Part shown: positions 47,240 through 59,474 of the stretch, piece after piece
Position numbering within the stretch: position 1 is the first letter of the stretch
How the letters are laid out: the number at the start of each line of letters is the position of its first letter
Source of the DNA: Marsupella aquatica
Lineage: Eukaryota > Marchantiophyta
DNA: 64,000 nt
Assembly (NCBI GenBank): GCA_973895155.1
Contig: OZ316892.1
Location: 3,968,001-4,032,000 of the forward strand
Direction: 5' to 3'
Position numbers and translations under genes: made by a program
Notes under the pieces: model-generated
Told to the model about the DNA's origin: nothing
Seen by the model: the letters and a program-made list of their open reading frames with translations, nothing else
Databases searched by the model: none

Positions 47240-47625
47240 TTCAATCCATGTTCGTTGCACAGAATATGTCGTTGCGCAAAAGATGTAGCTGCATAAAAGG
47301 TATCATTACGCAGAACATGTCTTTGAGGCAAAGAAGTTGTTGCAAAAAAGATATAATTACGCAAAAGATGTAGTTAATAAGTGAAAGAAGTTGGTGCGTA
47401 AAATATGTCATTTTGGCCAAAGACATTGTTGCTTAAAGATAGGTGCAAACTATGTGGTAGACAAAAAGATGTTATTTTCTCAAAAGATGAGATTGTGCCA
47501 ATGATGTCGATGAGTCAAAAGAAAATTATTGCGGTGCAAAAGATATCAATCATTCAACAACAAAAAATTATTTTCCCAAAAGACCTTATTGCGCAAAAAT
47601 GTTATTGAGTAAAAAGGTATGGTTC
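47240..47625. repeat. Short-period degenerate array, about 25-30 bp
   Basis: Many decayed copies of a unit like 'attacgcaaaagatgtagttg' / 'gcgcaaaa(a/g)atgt(t/c)attg' run across the segment. Variation between copies is high. Open frames here come from the repeat. Confidence 0.65.
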
Positions 47626-48871
47626 CCTACTGTTTCCCCTCCACTTCTGTAGGTATGGTCCACTACTGTTTCCCCCAATCCTTGGCATTTGGTGTGTCTG
47701 CCCTAGCCATTTGGTGGATCTTTGATGTCCGATGACCTTGTTAGTCCCCCTCTTTGAGGCTTTGTAGCAGAAATCTGTTCTATACTTATCCCTTTATTGC
47801 ATAAGGGTACCACTGTAGATGACAACCTCTATTGCACATAGGGTACCACTGGAGATGATAAAGGTTCCCCTATATGAAGTATTGAAGTTTAAAGTAAGTG
47901 GGAACATCAATTACCGAGAGAACTACTTCTAGAGTCCCACGACTTACTAAAAGAACCAATAAAGTTTTGCATCCACCACTGTTATGGCCAAAGAGAATGT
48001 CTGACTGCACAGCTTGTCCCCAACAAATTTGTAAATCAGAATCCTGAACATGTTTCATCCACTAAGTCGACTGTCAGCAGACAGGGATCAGTGCACACCG
48101 ACGCTCATAATTAATACAGAGCGATAAGTCACTATAAAATATGAACCGACCGATCAGAGACATGTATAAGTCTCAAATGCTACTCTCTGCCTAGAAAATA
48201 CGTAAAGCTTTCACTAGTAATATGGACATGATGCAGAAGTGAGGATGAACTACTCTTCAGGCAGAACAGGTAACTACTGTAGTGTTCTGTTATTAGAGAC
48301 GCTGAGCTGTATCAGCGTTAGTAGAGAGTTTTATTTTGGTTACTTGCTAAAACATGGGCCAGGTCTTCGGCTTCCTCAACATGATCCATGAGTTTGTTAC
48401 TCTTCAAATGAAGAGTATGACACGCCAAAAGTTTACTTCAGCACATAAGTTTTGGAGTAAAAAGCAGACAACGGTAAGTCAGCGTGGAAGGGGATGTTGA
48501 AGTAAAAAACGGAGATGTCAATCCTTGTTCCTAGATGGACTGGATCACAACTAGCGAAGGAGCTGGATCCGCCAAGGTGCGCCATCTATTACAGTGCATT
48601 TTCAACCTACAGTGATAAGGGACAGCTTATAGAGCAATTCAGAAAAAGAATTATCAAAGGGAACCAAATCGAACAGAATCGATTCAACTCGACTCGAATG
48701 GAGTTACATGAATCCTAATCTTTTTGTTTCGGCAGGAACTACTTCCATTGATGCCAAGCTGACCAGCCTCACGACACATCAGCTGCAGTCTATCAACGTC
48801 CATCTTAAGCTCCAACTAAATGAGAATAGAAGGTCAGGAGAATGAACTATCATCACAGTCGAATACGAAGG
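47626..48871. other. Spacer
   Basis: Holds a small direct duplication around 47618-47680 (ggtatggt(t/c)cc(c/a)ctactgtttccc) and a pair of 'gggtaccactg(t/g)agatga' at 47806 and 47840. No gene recognised. Confidence 0.45.
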
Positions 48872-49260
48872 TCACCATTCTAGCTGATCTTGCGTTTCTG
48901 GAGGGATACCATCTGCCAGGAAGCTCGACAAGCCCATCAAAAGACCTTCCGTTCCTTCAAGGATAGCCTTTGCGTCTTCAAGGTGCGCAAGGAACCAGAG
49001 ACAGTGCTGCTCATTATTGCAAAACAGGCGATCGTGCAAGGCCGCATACTTCACAAGGCCAGCTTGCCCCTTCTTCGTTGGCAATAGTGAGCTTGAGAAA
49101 GTTGTTCTGGCAGCCAGATTTTGAAATACAAGAGCTGCAAGTTCTTGCACTCGAGGCATCTCTTGCGCATGGTCGTTGCTACCTCGTTCCCGGACCAACC
49201 TGCATGATCCAAGGGCATATTTATCTGCTGATCCAAGTGGGCACAACAGAGCCAGAGTAA
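48872..49260 (-). pseudogene. Fragment of the ARM-repeat region of an NLR-like gene
   Basis: The minus strand reads an ARM-like end with the phrases AKAILEGTEGLLMGLSS and ADGIPPETQ, which match AKSILEGNEGLLMGLSS and ADGVPPETQ at the end of the armadillo region of the large gene next door. It lies just beyond that gene's stop codon and has no start, NB-ARC or complete repeats. It is a detached duplicate, and its right part is shared with 60538-60768. Confidence 0.8.
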
Positions 49261-49410
49261 TCTCAATAATGGGCGAGCCTGCGACAGGAATTGGGTTACC
49301 CACAGAGCGGGCATCATGACCGTCATGAAAGCCAGTACAATTTCCACCAAGGACCCTGGTAACTAAGGAATGTCGCGCCACAAAGCTGACAACGTGTGAG
49401 AGCCATCGAA

Positions 49411-52400
49411 CTATTTGAGTTTGTAACCCAGGTATTCTACGGGGCTTACTCCTAAACATTGACCCGTTTGGTCGTCCAGCTGGTCAACCCCTGGAGGTTT
49501 GATTCTAAGCGCCCACTCTGCATCTGTTCGAGCTCCATCCTCATCCCCTAACAAGAATTTCACGTAGCCGCGGTGTTTCAGGCGCTCATAGTCGTCTGTT
49601 TCAAGTTTCAACCCTTCGTCCAAATCTGCTAGGGCACCCTCCAGGTTCCCCATCATTCGTTTCACCACACCTCTTTCTTGCAAAGAAAAAGCCTTGTGAG
49701 AATGGCTGTCGCTGACATTGATAGCCTCATTGGCATCGGCAAGCGCCCCTTCAAGATCCCCAAGCTTTGATTTCACAAAACACCGTAGTCTGCCATCAAA
49801 GACAATACATTTAATACTGATTGAACATGTTTTGAAAATCATAAACAAAACTTGGCTCTTCGATTGCGAATTTGCTGGCACTAAATTTCGACATTACCTA
49901 GGCAAGTAAATCCAATGCAGGACGTTATGAGCAGACGTCTACAATTCAGATTTTGTTCCGACTAGCTTTAGAAAGTAGAACTCCATCACCTAGAAGTCGC
50001 ATTTGGGATGTCTTTGATCCAATCTAATATGGTTAGCTACTGCGACTAATTAAAAGTTAAGAGTTCTCCCTTCCCGTTGAATTGTTTTGGGGACTTCAGT
50101 CACTAACCACTGTTAGTCGGAGAAGTCGAACCTTCTGACTTACCCAGTTGTAAGCAGAACGAGCGGAAACGCATCTTAGAATTCTAGAGAGAGTCCGGTC
50201 TGCTAGATCAGATCATCCCCTAAATCATGACGGTGAAAACTGCATGACTACACGGCCGACTTTCTCAATCCACTCTCATTGAATGGCACTGATAGTATGA
50301 TAGGACCGATAGTCATATCGGTCTGCAAAGATGAATACTATTTGCGCATATCTTTGTCCCTTGGACTGGGATCTTCATGTTGATGAATTAATTACAATTC
50401 ACGTACCTTAAATTGCCCAAATCGGCTCCGTGTACTAGGTCATCCGCGTGACCAAGATCAGATAAGGATTCCGTGTACATTCCCATCAAGATGAATGCAT
50501 CGGCCCTTCCTCGATAAGCCCGTGCGGAGGTCAAACTAGCTTGCTGGCCTTTTAAGGGGTTTATGAAAGTTAGCACGCCTGCCCCGATGTATTGCGTTTC
50601 TGGAGGAACACCATCTGCCAGCAAGCTTGACAAGCCCATCAAAAGACCTTCGTTTCCTTCCAGGATTGACTTTGCCTCTTCAAACTGCGCAAGGAACCAC
50701 AAAGACATGGCTGCCTGTTTTTGCAAATCAGGGCAATCGTACAAGGCGAGACACATCACAAGGCCAGCTATTGCCCCCTCTTCTTTGGCGATACGGAGCT
50801 TGAGAGAGTTATTTCCTGTGACAGCCAGATTGTGCAATGCTCGCCCTGCTTGACATTGAACTTTAGGCTTCTTGGCGGCAGACACGACCTTCGACAAGCT
50901 GGCCAAGGCACCCCCCTCATCATTTAGAAAGTACGTTTGAGTCCGCATTGTGCCCGCTAGATTTGCCAAAGCCATTGTAGCATACTCTTGCAGTTCAGGA
51001 CAGTCGTTGTCGATGACACACTTCATAAGATGCTCCAGTGCACCCTCTTCCTTTGCTATATGAAGCAGGAGAAAGTTGTCGTTTGTATTAGATAGAACTA
51101 CAATTGCCCTTGCTGCTGCGGTCTGCACGTCAGGCTTATTGTCCGCAAATAAGAGCTCCACCAGACCCTTGAGGGCTCCCTTTTCATTAGCAACGGTCCA
51201 CCTGATATGATCAGTGTGGGCTAGATTTGCAAGAGTATTCGTTACCCTTTTCTGCAAGTCAGGGCGGTCGTACAAGGCCAGACACGTCACAAGGCCAGCT
51301 AGAGCCCCCTCTTTGCCAGCAATACGGAGCTTCAGAAAGCTATTTCCTGTGACAGCCAGTTTGTGCAATGCTCGCCCTCCTTGACATTGAACTTTAGGCT
51401 TCTCGTGCGCAGACACGACCTTTGACAAGCTAGCCAAGGCACCCTTATCATTTAGAAAGTACGTTTGAATCCGCATTGTGCCCGCTAGATTTGCCAAAGC
51501 CATTGTAGCATACTCTTGCAGTTCAGGATGGTCATTGTCGATGACACACTTCATAAGATTCTCCAGTGCATCCGCTTCCTCCGAAATAAGAAGCTGAAGA
51601 TCATTGTCGTCTGTAGCAGATAGACCTACAATTACCCCTGCTGCTGCGGTCTGCACTTTAGGATTATCCTCCGCAACTAAGAGCTTGGCCAGGCCCTTGA
51701 GGGCTCCCTCCTCTTTAGCAATGGTGGACCTGATAGGATCTATGTGAGCTAGATTTGCAAGAGTAACTGCTACCCTTTCTTGCAAATCAGGGCGATCGGA
51801 CAAGGCCAGACACTCCACAAGGCCAGTTATTGCCCCTTCTTCATTGGCAATATGGAGTCGGAGATGGTTATCTCCTGTGACAGCCAGATTGTGCAATGCT
51901 CTCCCTGCTTGACATTGAAGTTTAGGCTTCTTGTGGGCAAACACGATCTTCAACAAGCTAGCCAAGGCACCCTTTTCATTTAGAAAGTATGTTTGAATCC
52001 GCACTGTGCTGGCTAGATTTGCCAAAGCCCTCATAGCATTCTCCTGCATTTCAGGGTAGTCGTTGTCCATGATACACTCCATCAGGCCCTTCAGTGCACG
52101 CTCTTCCTTCGCAATAAGGAGCTGGAGATCGTTGTCGGTTGTAGCAGATAGACCTACAATTGCCCCTGCTGCTGCTGTCTGCAATTCAGGGTTATTCTCA
52201 GCAAATAAGAGGTTCACTAGACCATTGAGAGCTCCCTGTTCCTTAGCAATGGTCCACCTGACAGGATTTGTGTGGGCTAGATTTTCAAGAGTATTCGTAA
52301 TCCTTTTTTGCAAATCAGGGCGGCCGTACAAAAGATACTTCACAAGGCCAGCTACCAACCCCTTTTCATTGGCAATACGGAGCCGAAGCTTGTTATCTTT

Positions 52401-55400
52401 CGTAGCAGATAGATTTAGCAATGCCTCAGCTCCAGCTATTTGCACTTCAGGCTTATTGTGTGCAAAAAAGAGCTTCACAAGGGCATTGAGGGCTCCCTCT
52501 TCATTAGTAATGGCCCACCTGATAGGATCTGTGTAGGCTAGATGTGCAAGTGTTTTCGCTACCCTTCCTTCCAAGTAAGGGCAATCATACGAGACCGGAC
52601 ACTTCACAAGGCCAGCCACTACCCTCTCTTCGATGCCAATACAGAGCTTATTCAAGACCAGACACTTTACAAGGGCAGCTACTACCCCCTCTTCTTTGGC
52701 CACACGGAGCTTGAGATTGTTATCTTCCGTAGCAGATAGATTTAGCAATACCCCTGTTGCTGCTATCTGTCCTTCAGGCTTGCTGTTGGCAGCCAATACG
52801 AGGTTCTTGAGGGCAGTGAGGACTCCCTCTTCATTAGCAATGATCCGCCTGACAGGATCCGAGTGGGCTAGACTTGCAAGAGCATTCGCTACCCATTCTT
52901 GCAAATCAGGGCGGTCGTACAAGACCAGACACTTCACAAGGGCATCCACCAGCCCAACTTCCTTGGCAATACGGAGCTTGAGATAGTTATCTTTCGTACC
53001 AGATAGACATAACAATGCCTCAACTGCTGCTATCTGCACTGCAGGCGCGTTGTCCGCCGATAAGAGCTTCATGAGAGCATTAAGGGCTCCCACTTGATCA
53101 ACAATGATCAACCTGATATGATCAGTGTGCGCTAAATTTGCAAGAGTATTCAATACCTTTTCTTGCAAATCAGGGCGGTCGTACAAGACGAGACACTTCA
53201 CAAGGCCAGCCACTGCCCCCTCTTCGTCGGCAATGCGAAGCTTGACATGATTATCTGCGCAACCAGCTAGATTTTGCAACACTAGTGCTGCTCGTTCTGG
53301 CAGAGAAGAATTGTGGTGTGCAGATAATAGGTCCACCAACCTGACCAATACGTCCTCTTGATTGGCAATCCTCAATTGTATTGAAACAGATTGGCTATTC
53401 GCTAGGCTTGCTAATGCCCCCGCTGTATATGCTCTCACCATATCTGACAGGTGACTGGAGGCAAGTGAACTGACCAGGACCTGCAAAACACCGGGTGTGT
53501 CTACAATTCCCAGTGTTGAATTCTCTTCTCGAGCTTTCCAACAAATTCTGCGCAAGGTTTTGATTGCTTCCTCTTGAACTTGAGTTGGGAAACCCTCATT
53601 GAATCGTAGCAGATGCACAATTGCTTGCAAGAAGTTAAGATTATTTCTGGTGAATAAAGGCTTCTCTTCTATGACGCAAATGTCCCCAATAACTTTGAGA
53701 GTGGCCAACTGAGCCGGAGTACATACATCCAACTTCAGCAAGTGCGATATACTCACGTCCTCAAGCTGATGGTTGCAGATATATGTCAGAAGGACCTGCC
53801 ATAAAAATACCAATTTCCAAGAGATTAAAATAGCAAACATAATGCATCTTGAATTGGTTGCTAATGACAAGTTCCAACTCCAATTTTAAACTAACAGAAA
53901 GACGAATATCGCAAGTTTCACATCACATTTCGCATCTCCAACCAAACAATTCAAAATATACAATTCACCAAGGGACATCAATTCACAAATTTATATTTGA
54001 GCAATACTTTCAATTATTACAATTTCAGTAAACCATGATTCAAGCTCCAGCAGGAAAAACACCTTTCTAACACACTGTACGTCTGAGTGTGTCCATTTTC
54101 CCTCCTCGACTGGCTTGTCCAACATCCAGATAATGGGCTCCACTGCTTTCCGTCTAAGATCATGCACATTATCATAAAAATCTGTTGTATTGCTTGCAAT
54201 ACCAGCCCGAGTCATTGCATGGGTACCATCAATGTGCTGTCGGTCAAAGTACAGAGCACATAGAGCAATTGCTACTCTTCTCTTCTCACCCTGGTTTTCC
54301 TCTGTTTCAAAATGCCCTTCCCATCCAACACTCAAGTCTGATGTAGATTCTTCACTGCCAAGCAATTCGCCAATTAGACTTCTGATTTCCCCTTTGCCAA
54401 CCATGTTTTGTTGCATATAAAGCTTCACTAGAGACCGTAGTGACCACATGGTGGTCAACTGTTCTGTGTCATCGTTTTGGCCCATGCCCTGCATATCTGT
54501 TGTGCGGGCTGCCGTTTTCCCTGAATTTCTTTTCACTAGTTCTCTCATACGCAATTCGTCCAAGGACTTCATGAATGGGGACCTTGATGTCTTCATCCTG
54601 GTTTTCATGCTAGTATGCCAAAGTCTAAGAACTATTTCAGGTACTAATTCCCCTTTACAAGCATATATCAAGGAAAGTATGTTTTTCGCATCATCAGTGT
54701 CCAAAGATTCTATGCAGATTTTCATAGCAGCGCATAGACTTCGAGGAGCAGACTCAGTATTCCCTATCACAATGTTAACCTCTGCGCTATCCAGTAGTTC
54801 TTCTAAGTCTCTGAAAGCTCCTTGCCATGCTCGTTTGTCTTCATTATCTTGGCTGTAATCGAAATGACTAGCCAAACATGCCAATGCCAATGGATTTCCT
54901 TCTGTGATTTCAATCATGTCCTTGGCTATACCCTGAATTCAAGAGGACAACAAAGAATGCCTGAATGAGAAACTGTTAAGGGGTGCATGATAATAAAAGA
55001 TAATGTAACGAGCGTGAGCTCTACCTTAAGATTTATTTTGCATAATTTCTTTAAAACAAACTAGCCGAAATTTTGAACTTGCCCATCAGTGAAACATTTG
55101 AACCTCTAAGTGGTTGGGGAAAGTCAAAGAAGCACACCTGTAATTGCTCGGGTATAACTTTCCCTTCTAAACGGACATGAGAGGCAAGAATAGCCTTAGC
55201 TTCCTCTTCTGTGGGATCTCCCATAGCAATACAGAATGAATCATTTTTAAGGTTACAGCAGATATTTGATCTTTGCGAAGTGACAAGATACTTCACATGT
55301 TTGGATCCCTTGACAACCTCCCACATTGCAAATAAAAATCTCGGATCTGAAACATCATCTAAGATTATCAAGATATTCTTGTCAACAACGAAATGTTGAA

Positions 55401-57712
55401 ATGCTGTTGCAACTCGGCTACTTAGCGAGCTCTTCTCCTGAGGTAGGGTATCCCCCAAACTATTAGGAGAATGGTCTGCCAAAACTTCATATTGCTTGTT
55501 GCAAGTATCCTTTACTGAACACTTTGCACACGAAAGCCAGATCACATGCTCGAATAAGTTGCCATTTTCTCCATCTTTCCCATAACGCTCATACATGTAC
55601 CGTGCAAGTGTTGACTTGCCTTTGCCTACTCCACCATGAAGCAAAATCACGTGAACTCCTTCAGGTTTTTCGATTTCTCGAATGACTTCGTTGTGTGAAC
55701 TTTGGATTGGCACATAAAACTGTTCATTATTGAGGACTGACGTTGGTATGGCTAAGCCTGTATGTGATCCTTTCTGCAAAGTTTGATGATGGGCTCCCGC
55801 CAAGTCTGTTTCTTCCTGTGCCTCACCCTCTCCCTGGATTCCAGCAAGACAAGTTATAATAAAGCTTTAATGTTTTAGATGCGAAATTTAAGGACATGTA
55901 AGAAATACCCTACAGATTATTACGATGATCGCTTGTTGTGCCAAATATCAAATATAACATGAATCACATTCCTGAGCAGTCTTGAAGAAGTACATTTGAT
56001 AAACCTACCTGCAACGTTGTCACAATGTTGTCAACGAGGGTTTTCAAGTGGTAGAACCTCTTGTCAATTCTGCTCCTTGGTTGACAAATTGAACTGTGAT
56101 TAGCTATCACAATCAGGAAATGATTCCCTTGTCTTGATGATGCTTCAGGTACTTCCACTTCATTGGAATGATTGAATAGAATGTTCCCAAGACAGTTCCA
56201 AAATCCCCTCCACTATTCTTGCAAAACGGTCAATTTACGTCACAGATTGCACTTGCTTTACAAAAACTCACATATGGGCAATCAGCAAGACTGGGATTCA
56301 AGCATTTGAAAGCTTTTCGAATTAATAGATGCGGCTTACTTAATGGCTCTGTATCTAAGAAGAGATGACCATCAATATAACCATTAGATAAGGTAAGAGG
56401 TCCTTGAATACTTACTGATATAAAGGGAGGAGATGCACCAAGTCCAAAGATCAGCCACTCGTATGACAACCCCACATCCTCAAACTCTGAGTTCAAACGT
56501 TCTGCTTTATCATACAAACTCCCGAAGTACTTAAACAAAGGGCCAGTTGCTGCCTTTACAACACCGGAACTCCCATGATGAGGTGTACTGTAATAAAATA
56601 CCCCTCTGATGTTTCTCAAAAACTTCCCCAGCTTCTCCTTATGATTTGTGGGAGCTTTATTTGAATAGAGCTTGTAATGTGCTTGGCAACATGTCTCCTT
56701 GATCACCAAGCCCCCAACACAATGACCCACCAAGATTACAGGGCAAGAGGGTATTTGCCCAATGCCACCTTGCAGAAGGTCAGATATCAAGTTTTCCCCC
56801 AACAAATACAAGTCGAAAATTCTAGCACATGCACTATAACTCACGCTCAATATGTGCGCCTCGGGGAAGAAATCAGGCAACCATTCCTGTGGCCAGATAC
56901 AGGAGTCATCTGCGCTTTTCCAGGTCGATACATGTGCATCGACAAGTCTCCAGGCCCTAAACCATGGAAGAATAAGACTTGAATTTTGGGAGTCTCCTCA
57001 GGCTTGTATAATTCATACAAAGAATCATTCACCTGTCAGCACCGATGAGACCACCGTTAAGAAATCTAGAGAAGGATCATCGTTTCCAGTTATTCAAGGA
57101 CCAGTCTGGAAAGCAAAGTGGCTGTCAGATATCCATTATCGTCGCAGTTATCACTGTGCCCTCAAAATTGCTAAAAGTAAACTCACAGGCTGACGTCGAA
57201 GTTATCATCGTTCCCTCGAAATGCTAAATAGAACATTCATTGACAGTTTAGCTAGACATAAACGAGGAGTGGACCCGTGTTCACAATGTAACCAAGTTTG
57301 ACACATGCCTTGTATTATCAAAATAGTCATAACTTCGAAATGAAACTGAGTAGTGAGGCAGAGTTGAGGTTGTTGCTTTTGCACAACACAGACACGGAAC
57401 GAACACAAAATACTTCACATTCGTCAAGACCAGGTTTCTGGAGGGCGCACTCACCTCACGAACTTCTTTCCTTCTGTTAGATGCAGAAGGCTGGGGAGAT
57501 CTGGAAGAGGAGCCCTGGAACATTTTGGTTCGCTTGATACCGAGAATTGTTATCAGAGCTACCTTGGGATTTAAGTTCTTGAGGCGGACTGCATGCATAT
57601 GCCTGTGGGACAAATCAGAAACATCTCGTAAGCCTGAGTGGGGGGTGAGGGAAAATGCTTTTAAGGGATTCCTGTGGTTTTCACGACTGCCAATACTTCC
57701 CTTTAAGGTCAT
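49411..57712 (-). CDS. NLR-like protein: hydrolase, NB-ARC, ARM repeats, TPR
   Basis: Seven exons: 57712-57455, 57032-56416, 56212-56009, 55833-55138, 54932-54063, 53795-50407 and 49789-49411. Junction phases agree; the product would be about 2,137 aa. Domains in order: (1) variable N-terminus, 1-86. (2) SERAC1-like alpha/beta hydrolase, about 87-360, with VLFFHGLG, the nucleophile elbow GHCVGGLV (Cys for Ser), FYYSTPHHGS and the closing VPEASSRQG with NHSSICQP His. (3) NB-ARC, about 390-880, with P-loop GGVGKGKST, kinase-2 LIILDDV, YLVTSQRS (RNBS-B) and GNPLAL; the MHD position reads MWSLRSLV. (4) More than 20 armadillo-like repeats in one 3.4-kb exon. (5) TPR repeats spanning the last intron (GDLEGALADANEAI, GNLEGALADLDEGL). 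Exon 2 needs one base more to stay in frame (break near 56938-56946). The role is inferred to be an intracellular immune-type receptor with nucleotide-controlled switching. The start ATG is the first in a frame otherwise opened by GTG. Confidence 0.85.
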
Positions 57713-57774
57713 CCCAGCAGGCGAGTAGCCCCAGACTGCTTCAGTGTAGCTCACAAATCATCCTAAGGACACAG

Positions 57775-58062
57775 AGAAGCCTGCTTTCGTACCGATGAGA
57801 TTTCTTCTGTTACCAGTACCGATGAGATTTCTTCTGTTACCAATCAAGTCGGACACAAAGTTGTCGCATGGACAGGAACAACTCACATGCTCCCGTTTCA
57901 TCTGTGACAAATTGACTTGGGCTTCCCTATGGCTTGAGCTGCTATTCAAGACCTCTGTAACTTGATTGAGTTACTTATTGACAGTAGATGGTCGATCTTC
58001 CCTATTGTAACTTGGTTGAATTACTTATGGACAGTAGATGGTCGATCTTCCCAATTAATACT
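57775..58062. repeat. Two small tandem duplications
   Basis: 'taccgatgagatttcttctg' plus 'ttacca' occurs twice at 57790-57842. A unit of about 50 bp with 'gacagtagatggtcgatctt' occurs twice at 57957-58053. Both lie just upstream of the NLR-like gene's start. Confidence 0.85.
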
Positions 58063-59474
58063 AACTAAGTTTAGATGGTGAACCAACTCCAGAGGGTAGA
58101 CCTTGGGATGTAACGCCTACATACACGAGTCTAGCTGTATAGCAATAACAATGACTGCGTCAGCTCTACTTCAGCTCTTTGGATTGTGCAGGCGACCGAT
58201 TCTATTTCATATGCAAGGGCTGGATTAGATTTCTAAGATCTAGCTTTTTAACATCTGATGACCGGCCTTTGTCAATCCTACGACTTCGCTGCTATCTTAG
58301 TGCTAGACCTCATATAGAATAAGTAGTCGAGATAATGTGGTTAGCCATAAGAGCACATTGAGCTTCAGCTCCAAGTTTTCAATTGCAGGCATCCCGACCA
58401 ACTGGTTAACTCAGCAGTGACCACGAACTAGTCTTTCCATGATTCCTCGATAAGAAGAGATGCACGTATAGTTGAGAGTTTCTAAATTCCTTAGCGATGG
58501 AAAGAGATCGCGACTCCCCATACTTAGAAAGGAACACTGTTGGAGTGTTGCGTAACCAACTCCAAGCGAGATAAGCTGTGGAGTAGAAACGAATAGAAAG
58601 CAATACTCTAGTACGCATCTGACGCAAGGCTATAAGTAAAAACGGGACCTCAATGCCGTCCACATTCGAAGGAAACAAATCAGAGTGACGAGCAGATTTG
58701 AGGGAACGCTCCTTTACACACGGATCAGCTGCTAATCCGACATTAGAACAGAGGAACAGAGGAACAGTCACCGTGATCTTTGCGTATTGCTAGCATGTTC
58801 AAACTTTATTTCATAAGAGACAGCCAAAACCCGTGCAATTACCTCAACTTAATAAAGGTTACGTATATACCTCTTTCAGAACACTTTGTCGCGTCGTGTA
58901 GATCTTTGCTCGGAGCTTGCTCCCCGACCTTGCCCAGTTCCGGCATCTACTGTACAGAAACGAAGCCGGGACTTTGACATCGCTTTCCACAAGTTTGTTG
59001 ATAGAAACAGCGGATTTGATTAGATCAGTAACGTCTGGCCAGGGCACTTCAGGTCCACAGACTCGCAGTCAAGAAATCTTATCACCAAACAAAGCGCTTC
59101 GAAATGACTTCAGAAACGTCATCAGACCCGAACCAATCAGGCTCAACAACACTCATATCGGTCAAAGTTCTTCTCCAACAAACAAATTCACGGTTCGGCG
59201 AGCTCATGAACTGCCGGCCATGTCAATCAATCACACTCCGACCAGGCTAGGCTAAAAAGCTATGAGGACATGGACAGAAAGGCAGGAAGGACGGATCGGG
59301 GCACTTCGGATCATATCATCTTCATCGATCGCCAATTCTGGTGTCCACTAATCACAAACGGCAAGGATGGATGATGCAGCTTGAGCGTAAGCATACAAAA
59401 GGTGATGAGAGTTGGAGAAGAGTGAATGAGGGCCTCCGACGTCCGAAGGGCACAATGCTTCTCCAATCCCCACA
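58063..59474. other. Upstream region of the NLR-like gene
   Basis: No gene recognised. Short open frames on both strands lack family resemblance. Confidence 0.45.

Noticed and set aside
52063-52536. Long plus-strand open frames opposite the ARM exon
   Set aside because: Shadows of the minus-strand armadillo codons, repeating with the same period.
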